Origin: Pseudomonadota bacterium
Lineage (GTDB): Bacteria > Pseudomonadota > Gammaproteobacteria > Xanthomonadales > Rhodanobacteraceae
Length of the DNA stretch: 64,000 nt
Assembly: GCA_023388255.1 (NCBI GenBank)
Contig: JAEWGO010000006.1
Location: 1-64,000, forward strand
Direction of reading: 5' to 3'
Under the pieces are notes generated by a model. It was not told the DNA's origin. It made no database searches and was given only the letters and a program-made list of their open reading frames with translations. The stretch's first letter is position 1; each line of letters begins with the position of its first letter. Of the stretch, positions 54,757 through 63,923 are shown one piece after another. Both the position numbers and the translations under genes were made by a program.

Positions 54757-57299
54757 GCCTGCAGATCGCGAAGCCGCATGCGGATGCTTCGTTGCCGCCG
54801 CGTCGGTGGCTGTCGACGGCGCTATGGCTGGGCGCCGTTTACCTGGTCGGCGGCGCGATCGGCGCCGCGCAGGCCGCCACCTGCCGCGTCACCGCCGGCG
54901 GTGCCAGCGGCAACGACGGCAGCAGCTGGGCGCAGTCGATGGACCTGCCATCCGCACTCGCCAATCCGGCATGCGGCGAGGTCTGGGTCGCCGAAGGCGT
55001 CTACAAGCCAACGAGCGGCGCCGATCGCACCGCGACGTTCGCAATCCGCTCCGGCGTCGCCGTCTACGGCGGCTTCGCCGGCAGCGAGAGCGGCCGCGAC
55101 GAACGCGATCCGGCGCTCCATCGCAGCGTGCTGTCCGGTGACATCGGCGGCGACGACGTCGTCGATGCGCACGGCATAACCGCCAGCGCCGCCGACATTG
55201 CCGGCGACAACAGCTATCACGTTGCCAGCCTGGACGATGCCTCTGCCGACACCGTGCTCGATGGCTTCACCCTCACCGGCGGACAGGCGAACGGCACCGA
55301 TTCGATCGAGACGGGCGTGGGTGGCGGCTTGATCTGCAATGGCAGCGGTGCCGGTCGGGCGTGCAGCCCGAACCTGCGCAACCTGGTCGTCCGCGGCAAT
55401 TCCGCGGCGGCTGGCGGCGGCCTAGGCTGCGTCGCACAGGCGCAGGGACGATGCGATGCGGAGCTGGAAAACGCCGCGTTCGTCGGCAACGCCGCCGGCA
55501 TGGGCGGTGCGCTGATGAACGCGGGCATCGACGCCGGTGTCGCCAGCCCACGTTTGCGCAACGTCACCTTCAGCGGCAACAACACCGAGCAAGGCGCCGG
55601 TACGTTCACCAACTTTGGCAATGGCGGCACCGCCGATGCCACCCTCGTCAACGTCACCTTCAGCGACAACAGCGCGGCCAGTGGCGGCGCGGTGGCGAAC
55701 TTGGGCATGGACGGCATCGCCAAGGTCACGATCGCCAACGCGATCCTGTGGGGCAACACGCCCGATGAAGTCGTCGCCCAGAACGGCACCACGACGTTGA
55801 GCCACAGCATCCTGCAGGGCGCCTGTCCGGCCGAAGTTAGCTGCACCGATACCGTCGTCGGCAATCCGCACCTGGGGGCGCTGCAGGATGGCGCGATGCC
55901 GGTGGTGTTGCCCGGCATCGACAGCGTCGCGCTCGATGCGGTCGCCTGCGACGACGCCCCTGCCAGCGATGCGCGCGGCATCGTGCGCCCGCAAGGCACG
56001 CGTTGCGACGTCGGCGCGGCGGAAGTGCGCCAAGCCCATCTGGTCATCGACGTCAGCGGGAATGGCAAGGTCGCCGCCCTCGGCGCGCCCGCGCCGCTGG
56101 GTGCACCGATCGCCGATTGCCGGCAAGGCAGTGGCGACTGCAGCGCGTGGTATCGCGTCGAGCCCGACGCGCCTGCGGTCGCGCTGACGCTGCGCGCCGA
56201 CGCCGGCCACACCCTGCAGTCCGCCAGCGGTTGCGGCGGCGCGCTTGCCGGCATCCTGTTCACGACCGCGGCGCTGCAGGGTGATTGCACGGTGGCGGCG
56301 GTGTTTGCGCCCACTGCACGGGCGATCGGCGGCACCGTCACCGGCCTTGCCGGCAATGGCCTCGTACTGACACTCAACGGCAGCGAGAGTTTGCCCATCG
56401 CGGCCGATGGCACGTTCAGCTTCGACACCACGCTGACCCAGGGCGCGGCCTACGCGGTGACGATCGCCGTGCAGCCGAGCCAGCCGTCGCAAACCTGCCT
56501 CGTGGTCAATGGCAGCGGCACGGTCGGCGACGGCGATGTCACCAACGTGGTCATTCACTGCGGTGCCGCCGTCACCTACAGCGTCGGCGGCTCGTTGGGA
56601 GGCCTTGCGCCGGGGGCGTCGCTCACGCTGTCAATCAATGGCGGCAGCGAGCTGACTCTAGCGGCGAATGGCGCGTACGTGTTTGCGCTGCGTTTCGCGC
56701 CGGGCGAGAGCTACCTGGTCGCCGTGGCCACGCAGCCGGTCGGGCAACATTGCACGCTCGGCAACGCCTCGGGCACGGTCGGTGGGGCCAATGTCACCGA
56801 TGTCGAGGTGACCTGCAGCGCGGGTGGCGCACGCCTGGAGCTGTCCGTGACCGACCATGGCGACTACGCGCGCTACGGCCAGGTGCGCGACTACTTCGTC
56901 ACCTTGGCGAACACCGGCAACGACAGCGCTTACGGCGTGGGCGTCGGCGCCGACCTCGACGCGGCCGCCTTCGATGTCGCCAACGTGCAGTGGGCCTGCG
57001 TCGGCGGCGCGCCCGGTGCGAGCTGTACCGGGCAGGGCGCAGGCGGTTTCGCCGACACCGCGACGCTGCTGGCGGGAACCCAGCTGGTGTGGATTGTCAG
57101 GGTGCCGGTTCGCGGCGACAGCGGTGCCGCCACGGCGACGTTCGCGGCGCACGCCGATGGCGCGAGCGCTGTGCAGGATCGCAACACGCTGGTCATCTTC
57201 CGCGATGGATTGGACGTGGCCTACGCCGATGGTGCGGGCGTCGTCGATCCTGCGCGCCGCGAGGCAGCGGACGCACACCGGTCCGAGGCAGGCGACTGA
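54753..57299 (+). CDS. Secreted beta-helix protein paralogous at its C-terminus to the upstream protein
   Basis: An 848-residue exported protein coupled to the gene above by ATGA overlap. A hydrophobic segment (LSTALWLGAVYLVGGAIGAAQA) serves as signal. The N-terminal half is a beta-helix with CRVTAGGASGNDGSSWAQ, VWVAEGVYKPT and AVYGGFAGSE, known from adhesin-like DUF1565-type proteins. The C-terminal half has two modules beginning GGTVTGLAGNGL and GGSLGGLAPGAS, then a DUF11-like region (YGQVRDYFVTLANTGND) and NTLVIFRDGLDVAYADGAG, all matching the end of the preceding protein. No anchor is visible. Function unknown; probably surface or extracellular structure or adhesion. Confidence 0.82.
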   Translation: MSLQIAKPHADASLPPRRWLSTALWLGAVYLVGGAIGAAQAATCRVTAGGASGNDGSSWAQSMDLPSALANPACGEVWVAEGVYKPTSGADRTATFAIRSGVAVYGGFAGSESGRDERDPALHRSVLSGDIGGDDVVDAHGITASAADIAGDNSYHVASLDDASADTVLDGFTLTGGQANGTDSIETGVGGGLICNGSGAGRACSPNLRNLVVRGNSAAAGGGLGCVAQAQGRCDAELENAAFVGNAAGMGGALMNAGIDAGVASPRLRNVTFSGNNTEQGAGTFTNFGNGGTADATLVNVTFSDNSAASGGAVANLGMDGIAKVTIANAILWGNTPDEVVAQNGTTTLSHSILQGACPAEVSCTDTVVGNPHLGALQDGAMPVVLPGIDSVALDAVACDDAPASDARGIVRPQGTRCDVGAAEVRQAHLVIDVSGNGKVAALGAPAPLGAPIADCRQGSGDCSAWYRVEPDAPAVALTLRADAGHTLQSASGCGGALAGILFTTAALQGDCTVAAVFAPTARAIGGTVTGLAGNGLVLTLNGSESLPIAADGTFSFDTTLTQGAAYAVTIAVQPSQPSQTCLVVNGSGTVGDGDVTNVVIHCGAAVTYSVGGSLGGLAPGASLTLSINGGSELTLAANGAYVFALRFAPGESYLVAVATQPVGQHCTLGNASGTVGGANVTDVEVTCSAGGARLELSVTDHGDYARYGQVRDYFVTLANTGNDSAYGVGVGADLDAAAFDVANVQWACVGGAPGASCTGQGAGGFADTATLLAGTQLVWIVRVPVRGDSGAATATFAAHADGASAVQDRNTLVIFRDGLDVAYADGAGVVDPARREAADAHRSEAGD

Positions 57300-57361
57300 C
57301 GCCGCGGGAAGGTATTGGGGAAACGCACGGAGTCGGTCATGTGGCCATCCAGGGGGGATTC

Positions 57362-57547
57362 ATGAAAATTCCCGGTTGCCGCGCAAGCCATCTGTGCTGC
57401 TTGCTGATCATGTTGGCCGACGGTTTCAATGCGCAGGCTGCCGTGGCCGCAGCGATGCCGGTGAATGATCCGGCATCGCTGCTGGGCATCTTGCTGTGCG
57501 TGATGGTCGGCGGCGGTGCGGCAGCGATGCGCCGCGGCCGCCCGTGA
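57362..57547 (+). CDS. 61-residue exported protein resembling an isolated C-terminal sorting tail
   Basis: A small open frame with AGGGGGGATTC directly before its ATG. It has an N-terminal signal-like helix (HLCCLLIMLADGFNAQAA), a short linker AAMPVNDPA, a second hydrophobic helix (SLLGILLCVMVGGGAAAM) and the basic end RRGRP. The second half looks like the end of CTERM-type sorted proteins (Pro motif, hydrophobic helix, Arg cluster) without the passenger. It is positioned 62 bases after the beta-helix pair, which lacks its own anchors. Coding status is supported by the strong ribosome binding site and signal peptide only. Confidence 0.55.
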   Translation: MKIPGCRASHLCCLLIMLADGFNAQAAVAAAMPVNDPASLLGILLCVMVGGGAAAMRRGRP

Positions 57548-57644
57548 GCGGCGCTCCCGTGCGATGCGACGTTCCGCAATCGGACTCGTCGAGGCTTGCG
57601 CAAGCGGGCGTTGCATGCGGCCCGGGCAGTGGCGGAAAACGCAA

Positions 57645-58286
57645 GTGAGAATCCGCGGGTGCCGGCTTGCGCTGATCCGTTGGCTGCCGCTTCTGCTCCT
57701 GGCGATGCCGGTGGTCGCGCACGATGGCCCGACGAGGAATCGCGTCGACGGCAGCACAGGCGCGCGGCTCAGCGCCAACATGTTCGTGGTGCAGGCCGGT
57801 ACCGCGAGCCGGCCGGTCGTATACGACATCCGATTGGTCAACAGCGGTGTCGGCGACCAACAGGACGATCCGGCCAGTGACGAGCTCGTCGACGTGCTGC
57901 CACCGGAATTGGCGCTGCGCATCGCCGACGCCGACAGCGGCGCACTCACCGTCGATCTCGCCGGCAACACCGTGCGCTGGAACGGCGCGCTGGTCGCCGG
58001 TGCGCCGGCGGTGAGGCTTCGCATCGAGGCGGATGTGGTGGTCATGCAGCCGATGACGATCCGCAATCAGGCGTCCGTTTCCTACGATGGCGATGGCGAT
58101 GGCCGCAACGACAGCACGGGCCTGTCGACCGATCCGTCGCAATCCGGCGATGCCGTGCCCACGGCCTTCCGGTTTCCCGGTGCCGGAGCGGCGCCGAGCG
58201 AAGCGAAGCCGTCGCTTGCGGACGGCCGTGTGGCGTTGCTGTCCGGCGCGATCGCTGCGATACGAGGCCGCGCGTTCGACACTTGA
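57645..58286 (+). CDS. Exported DUF11-like repeat protein
   Basis: A 213-residue protein from GTG 57645 (ATG 57615 is an alternative). The signal peptide is RLALIRWLPLLLLAMPVVAHDG. The mature part looks like one Ig-like DUF11 unit (MFVVQAGTASRPVVYDIRLVN, VDVLPPELALRIADADSG, VRWNGALVAGAPAVRLRI, QASVSYDGDGDGRNDS), a fold used in surface fibres. The tail after residue ~165 is polar and variable. It is probably part of the secreted-protein unit starting at 50641. Function not known. Confidence 0.7.
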   Translation: MRIRGCRLALIRWLPLLLLAMPVVAHDGPTRNRVDGSTGARLSANMFVVQAGTASRPVVYDIRLVNSGVGDQQDDPASDELVDVLPPELALRIADADSGALTVDLAGNTVRWNGALVAGAPAVRLRIEADVVVMQPMTIRNQASVSYDGDGDGRNDSTGLSTDPSQSGDAVPTAFRFPGAGAAPSEAKPSLADGRVALLSGAIAAIRGRAFDT

Positions 58287-58402
58287 TGCCGCGACGCATC
58301 GCGGGTGGCTCTGCCAGCCGCGCCGGCTATCATGTGTGGTCCGCACGCCGCCACCGCGAGTGTTTCGCGCCGGCCGTCCGCGTGCATAGCCGGAAGTTGC
58401 CG

Positions 58403-60241
58403 ATGAAATTGCCCGTTCCCTTCATCCAGTTGCCGCTGATGTTCGACGCGCAGGCGCTCGCCGCGGAAATCGCGCGGTTCGACGAACGCCTGTGGCAGCC
58501 GCATCCGAACGGTCTGCCCGGCAATTCGGCGTTGCCGCTGGTGACGGTCGAAGGCGATCCGGCGCGTGGCGACGATCTCGAAGGACCGATGCGGCCGACG
58601 CCTTCGCTGCAAGGCAGTCCCTACATGCAGCAGGTGCTCGGCAGTCTCGCTGCGGTGGTCGGTCGCACGCGTCTGATGCGCCTGTCCGGGCGCGCCGAGG
58701 TCGATCTGCACGTCGACTCGGACTATTACTGGAACGAACGCGTGCGTGTGCACGTGCCGATCCTGACCCAGCCGACCGTGCGCTTCACCAGTGGTGACGC
58801 GACCATCAACATGGCCGCAGGCGAATGCTGGATCTTCGACACGTGGCGCATGCACCACGTGCTGAACGATGCCGACCTGCCGCGCATCCACCTCGTCGTC
58901 GACACGGTCGGCGGTGCGGCATTCTGGGATCTGGTCAACGCCGGTCGACCGCACACGGCGCCAAAGACCGATTGGCGGCCGCGTCTCGTCGCGCCGCAGC
59001 CGGATGCGGCGGCCCCCTCGATGGGGTTCGAATCGGTCAACAGCCAGTCGCCGATGAGCTACTGGGAGCTGCGCGGACACATCACGTTCCTGCTCAACGA
59101 AGCGGCGCCCGATCCGCGCATGAACATGGTCGCGCAGATCGCCGGCACATTCGTCCGGCGCTGGCAGACGCTGTGGTTCCAATACGGCACCGACGCCGCG
59201 GCCATGCCGCGGTATCGCGACGAACTCGACGAATTCATGGCGCGCATCGCGCCGGCCGCGAGAGGTCTCGTGCTGCGCAACGGTGCGGATTTTGTCGCCG
59301 CCGTGCAAGGGCTGTTCCGACGCGCGGTGCGCCGGCCGCAGGCGCCGAAGCTGGGCGAGGAAGGTGCGCGCAGCGCGCCGGCGACGGCAGCGGCCAAGGC
59401 ACCGCGCCGCACGTTCGAACTCGAGCGTCCGGTGTTCATCGTTTCGCCGCCGCGTTCGGGTTCGACGCTGTTCTTCGAGACGCTGGCGAGAAGTCCGGAT
59501 GCGTTCACGACCGGCGGCGAGAGCCACGGTCTGATCGAAGGCATCGGCGCGCTCGACACCGGTGGTCGCGGTCACGCGTCGAACCGGCTCGATGCGACCG
59601 ACGCGAGCGCGGCTGTCGTGGCCGAACTGCGCGAGCGCTTCCGCGCCGCCGTGTTCGATCGGCAGGGTCGCGCGCCGACGGGCACGCATGTGCGCCTGCT
59701 CGAAAAGACGCCAAAGAACGCCTTGCGTATTCCGTTCCTCGCCCAAGCCTTCCCGGATGCAACCTTTGTCTACCTGTATCGCGATCCGCGCCAGGTGCTG
59801 GCGAGCATGATGGAAGCGTGGGAATCGGGCGGCTTCCGCACCTATCCGAACCTGCCGGGTTGGACCGGTTTGCCATGGTCGCTGCTGCTGGTGCCCGGCT
59901 GGCGCGAGCTGATCGGCAAGCCGTTGCCGCAGATTGTCGCGACGCAGTGGGAAACGACGACGCGCATCCTGCTCGATGATCTCGAAGCGCTGGCGCCGAC
60001 GCGCTGGAGCGTCGCGCGCTACGACGCGCTGATCGACGATCCGAACCGGGAAATCGCGCGCGTCTGTGCGGCGACAGGTCTTGGTTGGGACCAATCGCTC
60101 GATGCTCGCTTGCCGTTGGCCAACCACACCGTGTCGGCTCCACGTGCGGACAAGTGGCGGCGACGCGAGGCGGACATCGTGCCGATGATCGAACGGATGG
60201 CGGCCACGGTGGAACGCGCCGCGCGCGTCGCGCAACGCTGA
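58403..60241 (+). CDS. Fused Asp/Asn beta-hydroxylase-like and sulfotransferase protein
   Basis: A 612-residue protein with two enzyme domains. ATG at 58403 follows GGAAG. Residues 1-175 form an Asp_Arg_Hydrox dioxygenase: HVDSD (His103, Asp105), VRVHVPI, GECWIFD, the second iron His in MHHVLN (151/152) and Arg161 in RIHLVVD. This core aligns with the separate 186-residue protein at 38442-39002. A helical linker (~190-335) follows. Residues ~340-612 form a sulfotransferase with PAPS loop SPPRSGSTLFFETLAR (from 348), EKTPKNALRIPFL and FVYLYRDPRQVLASM (3'-phosphate site). No signal peptide or membrane helix. The order suggests hydroxylation then sulfation, or two modifications of one substrate; the acceptor is unknown. 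Confidence 0.9.
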   Translation: MKLPVPFIQLPLMFDAQALAAEIARFDERLWQPHPNGLPGNSALPLVTVEGDPARGDDLEGPMRPTPSLQGSPYMQQVLGSLAAVVGRTRLMRLSGRAEVDLHVDSDYYWNERVRVHVPILTQPTVRFTSGDATINMAAGECWIFDTWRMHHVLNDADLPRIHLVVDTVGGAAFWDLVNAGRPHTAPKTDWRPRLVAPQPDAAAPSMGFESVNSQSPMSYWELRGHITFLLNEAAPDPRMNMVAQIAGTFVRRWQTLWFQYGTDAAAMPRYRDELDEFMARIAPAARGLVLRNGADFVAAVQGLFRRAVRRPQAPKLGEEGARSAPATAAAKAPRRTFELERPVFIVSPPRSGSTLFFETLARSPDAFTTGGESHGLIEGIGALDTGGRGHASNRLDATDASAAVVAELRERFRAAVFDRQGRAPTGTHVRLLEKTPKNALRIPFLAQAFPDATFVYLYRDPRQVLASMMEAWESGGFRTYPNLPGWTGLPWSLLLVPGWRELIGKPLPQIVATQWETTTRILLDDLEALAPTRWSVARYDALIDDPNREIARVCAATGLGWDQSLDARLPLANHTVSAPRADKWRRREADIVPMIERMAATVERAARVAQR

Positions 60242-60387
60242 GTCGCGGTGGTCCGGCGGCCGACGACGTTCACGTGCGGGTACGCATGTAGGGCTAGAAT
60301 CAAAGCCGGCACGTCGACCTTGATGGCTCGTCGCGCCGGAACCGCTCCCGCGTCATCGGAACCCACCCACCATTCATGGAGGCAGGC

Positions 60388-60978
60388 ATGGCCGCGAAAC
60401 CGTTTCTCTCAGATATTCAGACCATTCGCCGGCGCGCGCGCGAGCACATGGAGCGCGGCGCAGTCACCGATACCTACACGCTCGATCGCCAGACCGTGCT
60501 GAAGCTGCTCAACGAGGCGCTCGCCACCGAGATCGTCTGCGTGCTGCGCTACAAGGCGCACCACTACCTCGCCTCCGGCATCAATGCCAAGAGCGTCGCG
60601 GCGGAGTTCCTGGAGCATGCGAACGAAGAGCAGGTGCATGCGGACCAGATCGCCGAGCGCATCACGCAGCTCGATGGCACGCCGAATTTCTCGCCGGATG
60701 GCTTGTCCGCGCGCAGTCATTCCGAATTCGTCGCGCCGGACGAGCTTGCCGCGATGATCGAGGAAAACCTCGTCGCCGAGCGCATCGCGATCGACAGCTA
60801 TCGCGAGATCATCAACTACATCGGCGATGCCGACACGACGACCAAGCGCATGCTCGAGGGAATCCTCGCGATGGAGGAAGAGCATGCCGAGGACATGAAG
60901 ACGCTGATGGAAGATTTCGGCAAGAAGGGCGAGCCGGCCAAGCCGAAGGGCGTGGCCAAGGCGAAGAAGGGCAAGTAG
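60388..60978 (+). CDS. Ferritin-like / bacterioferritin-family protein with Lys-rich tail
   Basis: A 196-residue four-helix protein. ATG at 60388 has GGAGG five bases upstream; an ATG at 60376 is within the ribosome binding region. Iron-site residues are recognisable: Glu in LNEALATEIVCVLRYKAHHY, EFLEHANEEQVHADQIAERI (ExxH), a Glu in ENLVAERIAIDSY and EEEHAEDMK (ExxH). This fits the bacterioferritin/Dps-like di-iron fold. The C-terminus ends in a Lys/Ala/Pro tail (GEPAKPKGVAKAKKGK) that may bind DNA, as in some Dps proteins. It probably oxidises or stores iron. It is transcribed alone. Confidence 0.85.
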   Translation: MAAKPFLSDIQTIRRRAREHMERGAVTDTYTLDRQTVLKLLNEALATEIVCVLRYKAHHYLASGINAKSVAAEFLEHANEEQVHADQIAERITQLDGTPNFSPDGLSARSHSEFVAPDELAAMIEENLVAERIAIDSYREIINYIGDADTTTKRMLEGILAMEEEHAEDMKTLMEDFGKKGEPAKPKGVAKAKKGK

Positions 60979-61016
60979 CGCCGGCGCAGCGGCCTCGGCG
61001 ATCGACGGGAGACAGC

Positions 61017-62033
61017 GTGGACACAGCGACAGGATCATCGGTTCGTTCGCGATCGTGGCTTTGGCGCGGCAGCGCGCTGGTCGTCGCGATCTATGTCGTC
61101 GCCGTGCTCGCGCTGATGTGGTGGTGGGACCATGCGCCGCCGCATTTCGACGTGACCGCCGCGGCGCAGTCGCGCGCAGCGGCGCGCGGCCAGTCGGTCG
61201 TGACCGGTTCGGTCACGACCACGGCGCTGATCGTCTCGGCCGAAACCCTGCTCGACAAGCGTGGCGGCTATCTCAGCAACGACCGCTTCCCGCCCGGCGT
61301 GCTGATGGACAACGTGCCGAACTGGGAGTTCGGCGTGCTGACGGCGACACGCGACCTCGCGCGCGAGATGCGCAACAAGTTCGCTCGCTCGCAGTCGCAG
61401 TCCGAGGAGGATGCCGACCTCAAGGAAGCCGATCCGCTGTTCTCCAGCCCGAACGATCGCTGGCTGCTGCCGAGTTCGGAAAACCAGTACCGCAAGGCGA
61501 TCGCACACGTCGACGGCTATCTGCTGCGGCTCGGCAAGAACGACCCGAACGGGGCGCAGTTCTACGCACGCGCCGACAATCTGGCCGACTATCTCGACCT
61601 CGTGTCGAACCGCCTCGGCAGCCTGTCGCAGCGGCTTTCGGCCAGCGCCGGCCAGTTGCGCCTCGAAGGTGACGCGCCGGTCGATGCGGGCACCACGCCG
61701 GCACCGACGCAGACGCCACAAATCGTGCGCACGCCGTGGACCAAGATCGACGACATCTTCTACGAATCGCGCGGCTATACCTGGGCGCTGCTCGAACAGT
61801 TGCAGGCAATCGAAGTGGATTTCGGACCAACCCTGCAGCGCAAGAGCGCGGTGGTCAGCCTGAAGCAGATCATCCGCGAACTGGAAGAGGCGCAGAAGCC
61901 GTTGCACAGCCCGATCGTGCTCAACGGCAGCCCGTTCGGCTTCTTCGCGAACCATTCTCTGGTGATGGCGAACTACATCTCGCGCGCGAATGCAGCCGTG
62001 ATCGACCTGCGCGAACTGCTCAAGCGCGGCTGA
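61017..62033 (+). CDS. DUF2333 family membrane protein
   Basis: A 338-residue protein with GTG start preceded by GGGAG. One transmembrane helix (VVAIYVVAVLALMWWWDHAP) near the N-terminus is followed by a periplasmic helical domain matching DUF2333 (LIVSAETLLDKRGGYLSND, PNWEFGVLTATRDLAREMRN, QYRKAIAHVDGYLLRL, ARADNLADYLDLVSNRLGS). The family is widespread in gammaproteobacteria without assigned function. It lies 38 bases after the ferritin-like gene and may share its transcript. Confidence 0.9.
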   Translation: MDTATGSSVRSRSWLWRGSALVVAIYVVAVLALMWWWDHAPPHFDVTAAAQSRAAARGQSVVTGSVTTTALIVSAETLLDKRGGYLSNDRFPPGVLMDNVPNWEFGVLTATRDLAREMRNKFARSQSQSEEDADLKEADPLFSSPNDRWLLPSSENQYRKAIAHVDGYLLRLGKNDPNGAQFYARADNLADYLDLVSNRLGSLSQRLSASAGQLRLEGDAPVDAGTTPAPTQTPQIVRTPWTKIDDIFYESRGYTWALLEQLQAIEVDFGPTLQRKSAVVSLKQIIRELEEAQKPLHSPIVLNGSPFGFFANHSLVMANYISRANAAVIDLRELLKRG

Positions 62034-62091
62034 CAAAGTCCTGTTTCGGGAAGGGGAGCAAAGTGCGCCACATGAGCGCAGCCCTCTCAAG

Positions 62092-62111
62092 CCCTCCCCT
62101 TCACGGGAGGG
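62092..62111. repeat. Short GC hairpin after the DUF2333 gene
   Basis: CCCTCCC (62092-62098) and GGGAGGG (62105-62111) are separated by CTTCAC. This kind of short G/C palindrome is often dispersed between genes in Xanthomonadales; it may help end the DUF2333 transcript. Confidence 0.4.
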
Positions 62112-62216
62112 GATAGTGGGTACGATGTTGAAGCGCCGCGTTCACCTTGGCGCGACAGTGCCCGCTCGGGCGTGCCAAGATTCCGATCCTTTGCATTCCG
62201 CTTGACGCTCCCGCCA

Positions 62217-63878
62217 ATGACTTCCGCGTTGACAATCCCCGCCGGGCATTCGCCTTGGCGCGCCCTGATCGAGCATCCGCTGTTCGTCGGTTTCCTGCTG
62301 CTGGCGCCGATCGTGTTGCTGCTCTCGCCAGTGCCGATCGATGAAACGCGCTACCTCGCAGTCGCCTGGGAAATGCGCCAGACCGGCGAATTCCTCGTGC
62401 CGCATCTCAATGGCGCGACCTATGCGCACAAACCGCCGCTGCTGTTCTGGCTGATCAACGCGGGCTGGCTGTTCACCGGCGTGCATGCGTGGACAGCGCG
62501 TGCGATGACCCTGCTGTGTTCGGCATTGAGCCTGATATTGCTGTATCGACTGACCCTGCGCCTGACCGCATCGACGGCGGCGGCACGCGCATCGATGTGG
62601 TTCCTGCTCGGCGCGGTGTATTTCGCCGGCTTCGCCAACGCGATCATGTTCGATGTGCCGTTGACGACCTGCGTGCTGCTCGCCGTACACGGCATCTGCG
62701 ATCTCGCCGACGACCGCCGTCGCCGCGGCGTGCTGGTCACCGGTGCCGCGATCGGCCTCGGCATTCTGGTCAAGGGACCGGTCATGCTGCTCGACATCGC
62801 GTTCGTCGCGCTGGCCGCACCGTGGTGGAACGCCGATCGCCTGCGCGGCCGCCGCGCGCGCTATTTCGGCGATTTCGGACTGGCGATCCTGCTGGGCGCA
62901 GGCATAGCGCTGGCTTGGGCCATTCCGGCTGCACTGCATGGCGGCTCCGACTACGCGCGCGCAATCTTTCTCAACCAGACCTTCGACCGTATCGAGGGCG
63001 TCAAGGGCAAGAGCACGCATGGTCGCCCGTGGTGGTGGTACTGCGCGGTGTTTCCGCTGATGCTGCTGCCGTGGCCGCTGGTGGTGCGTGGCAACCGGGC
63101 GAAGCTGCGCGCGCTGTTCGGCGATTCGGCGCTTCGACTCGCGGTTGCGTGGGTCGTTCCGACCTTCATCGCGTTCTCGTTCGTCGGCGGCAAGCAGCCG
63201 CACTATCTGCTGCCGAGCGTGCCGGGTGTAGCGTTGGCATTGGCGCTGGCGCTGGCTCATGGAGCCATCCGCATCCGCGCGGGGTTGTTGGCCGGCTTGC
63301 TGATCGCGCTCGGAGGGGCGGTCGCATTTGCGCCGCACTACGCGGCGACGCGCCCGGCGCTGGGCTATCTCGGCGATCTGTCCGCGTTCTGGGGCATCGC
63401 GATCGCGCTGGTCGGTGCCGCGATGCTGCCGGGACTGCGACGCATCGTGCAGCCGGCGTGGCCGGCCACGGCGATGCTTGCCGTGGCGCTGATCGTCAAA
63501 CTCGCGGTGATCGAAGGCCCCGGATCGCGTTACGACGTGCAGGCGATCGCGGCGCAGATCCGCGCCGCGCAGCAGCGTGGCCAACCGATCGTGCATCTCG
63601 GCTGGCACCACGGCGTGTACGAGTTCGCCGGGCGGCTGACCGAACCGTTGCCGGCGATAGAGGATCTGGCGGCTTTCGACACGTGGGCGCGCCAGCATCC
63701 CGACGGCCTCGTGCTCAGTTTCTATCGGCAATACCGCTTCCGCGCGGAACCGGTATACACGCAACCGTTCCGTGGCGGCGAGGTGTCGATGTGGAAAGCG
63801 AGCGATGCGCTTGCATCCGGCGTCGATCCGTCGATGCAACACGTGCGCGACGACAGCGAAGACGCTTCCGACGAATGA
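62217..63878 (+). CDS. ArnT/PMT-like membrane glycosyltransferase (GT-83 type)
   Basis: A 553-residue inner-membrane protein with about a dozen hydrophobic helices. ATG at 62217 (MTSALTIPAGH) is preferred; an upstream in-frame start has no better signal. The first periplasmic loop carries VPIDETRYLAVAWEMRQTG, the conserved acidic (DE) motif of lipid-phosphate-dependent transferases, and YAHKPPLLFWLINAGW. SFVGGKQPHYLLPSVPGVAL in the later membrane part is typical of ArnT-like enzymes. The C-terminal periplasmic domain contains FYRQYRF. It probably transfers a sugar from polyprenyl phosphate to lipid A or another envelope acceptor; whether it is true ArnT cannot be decided. Confidence 0.85.
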   Translation: MTSALTIPAGHSPWRALIEHPLFVGFLLLAPIVLLLSPVPIDETRYLAVAWEMRQTGEFLVPHLNGATYAHKPPLLFWLINAGWLFTGVHAWTARAMTLLCSALSLILLYRLTLRLTASTAAARASMWFLLGAVYFAGFANAIMFDVPLTTCVLLAVHGICDLADDRRRRGVLVTGAAIGLGILVKGPVMLLDIAFVALAAPWWNADRLRGRRARYFGDFGLAILLGAGIALAWAIPAALHGGSDYARAIFLNQTFDRIEGVKGKSTHGRPWWWYCAVFPLMLLPWPLVVRGNRAKLRALFGDSALRLAVAWVVPTFIAFSFVGGKQPHYLLPSVPGVALALALALAHGAIRIRAGLLAGLLIALGGAVAFAPHYAATRPALGYLGDLSAFWGIAIALVGAAMLPGLRRIVQPAWPATAMLAVALIVKLAVIEGPGSRYDVQAIAAQIRAAQQRGQPIVHLGWHHGVYEFAGRLTEPLPAIEDLAAFDTWARQHPDGLVLSFYRQYRFRAEPVYTQPFRGGEVSMWKASDALASGVDPSMQHVRDDSEDASDE

Positions 63879-63884
63879 GGGCGT

Positions 63885-63914
63885 CGCCGCGTCACGCGAG
63901 CGTGTGACGCGGCG
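63885..63914. terminator. 11-bp inverted repeat between convergent genes
   Basis: CGCCGCGTCAC (63885-63895) and GTGACGCGGCG (63904-63914) are perfect reverse complements around eight bases, between the glycosyltransferase stop and the end of the converging gene. Likely bidirectional terminator. Confidence 0.6.
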
Positions 63915-63923
63915 TGAGGGCGA

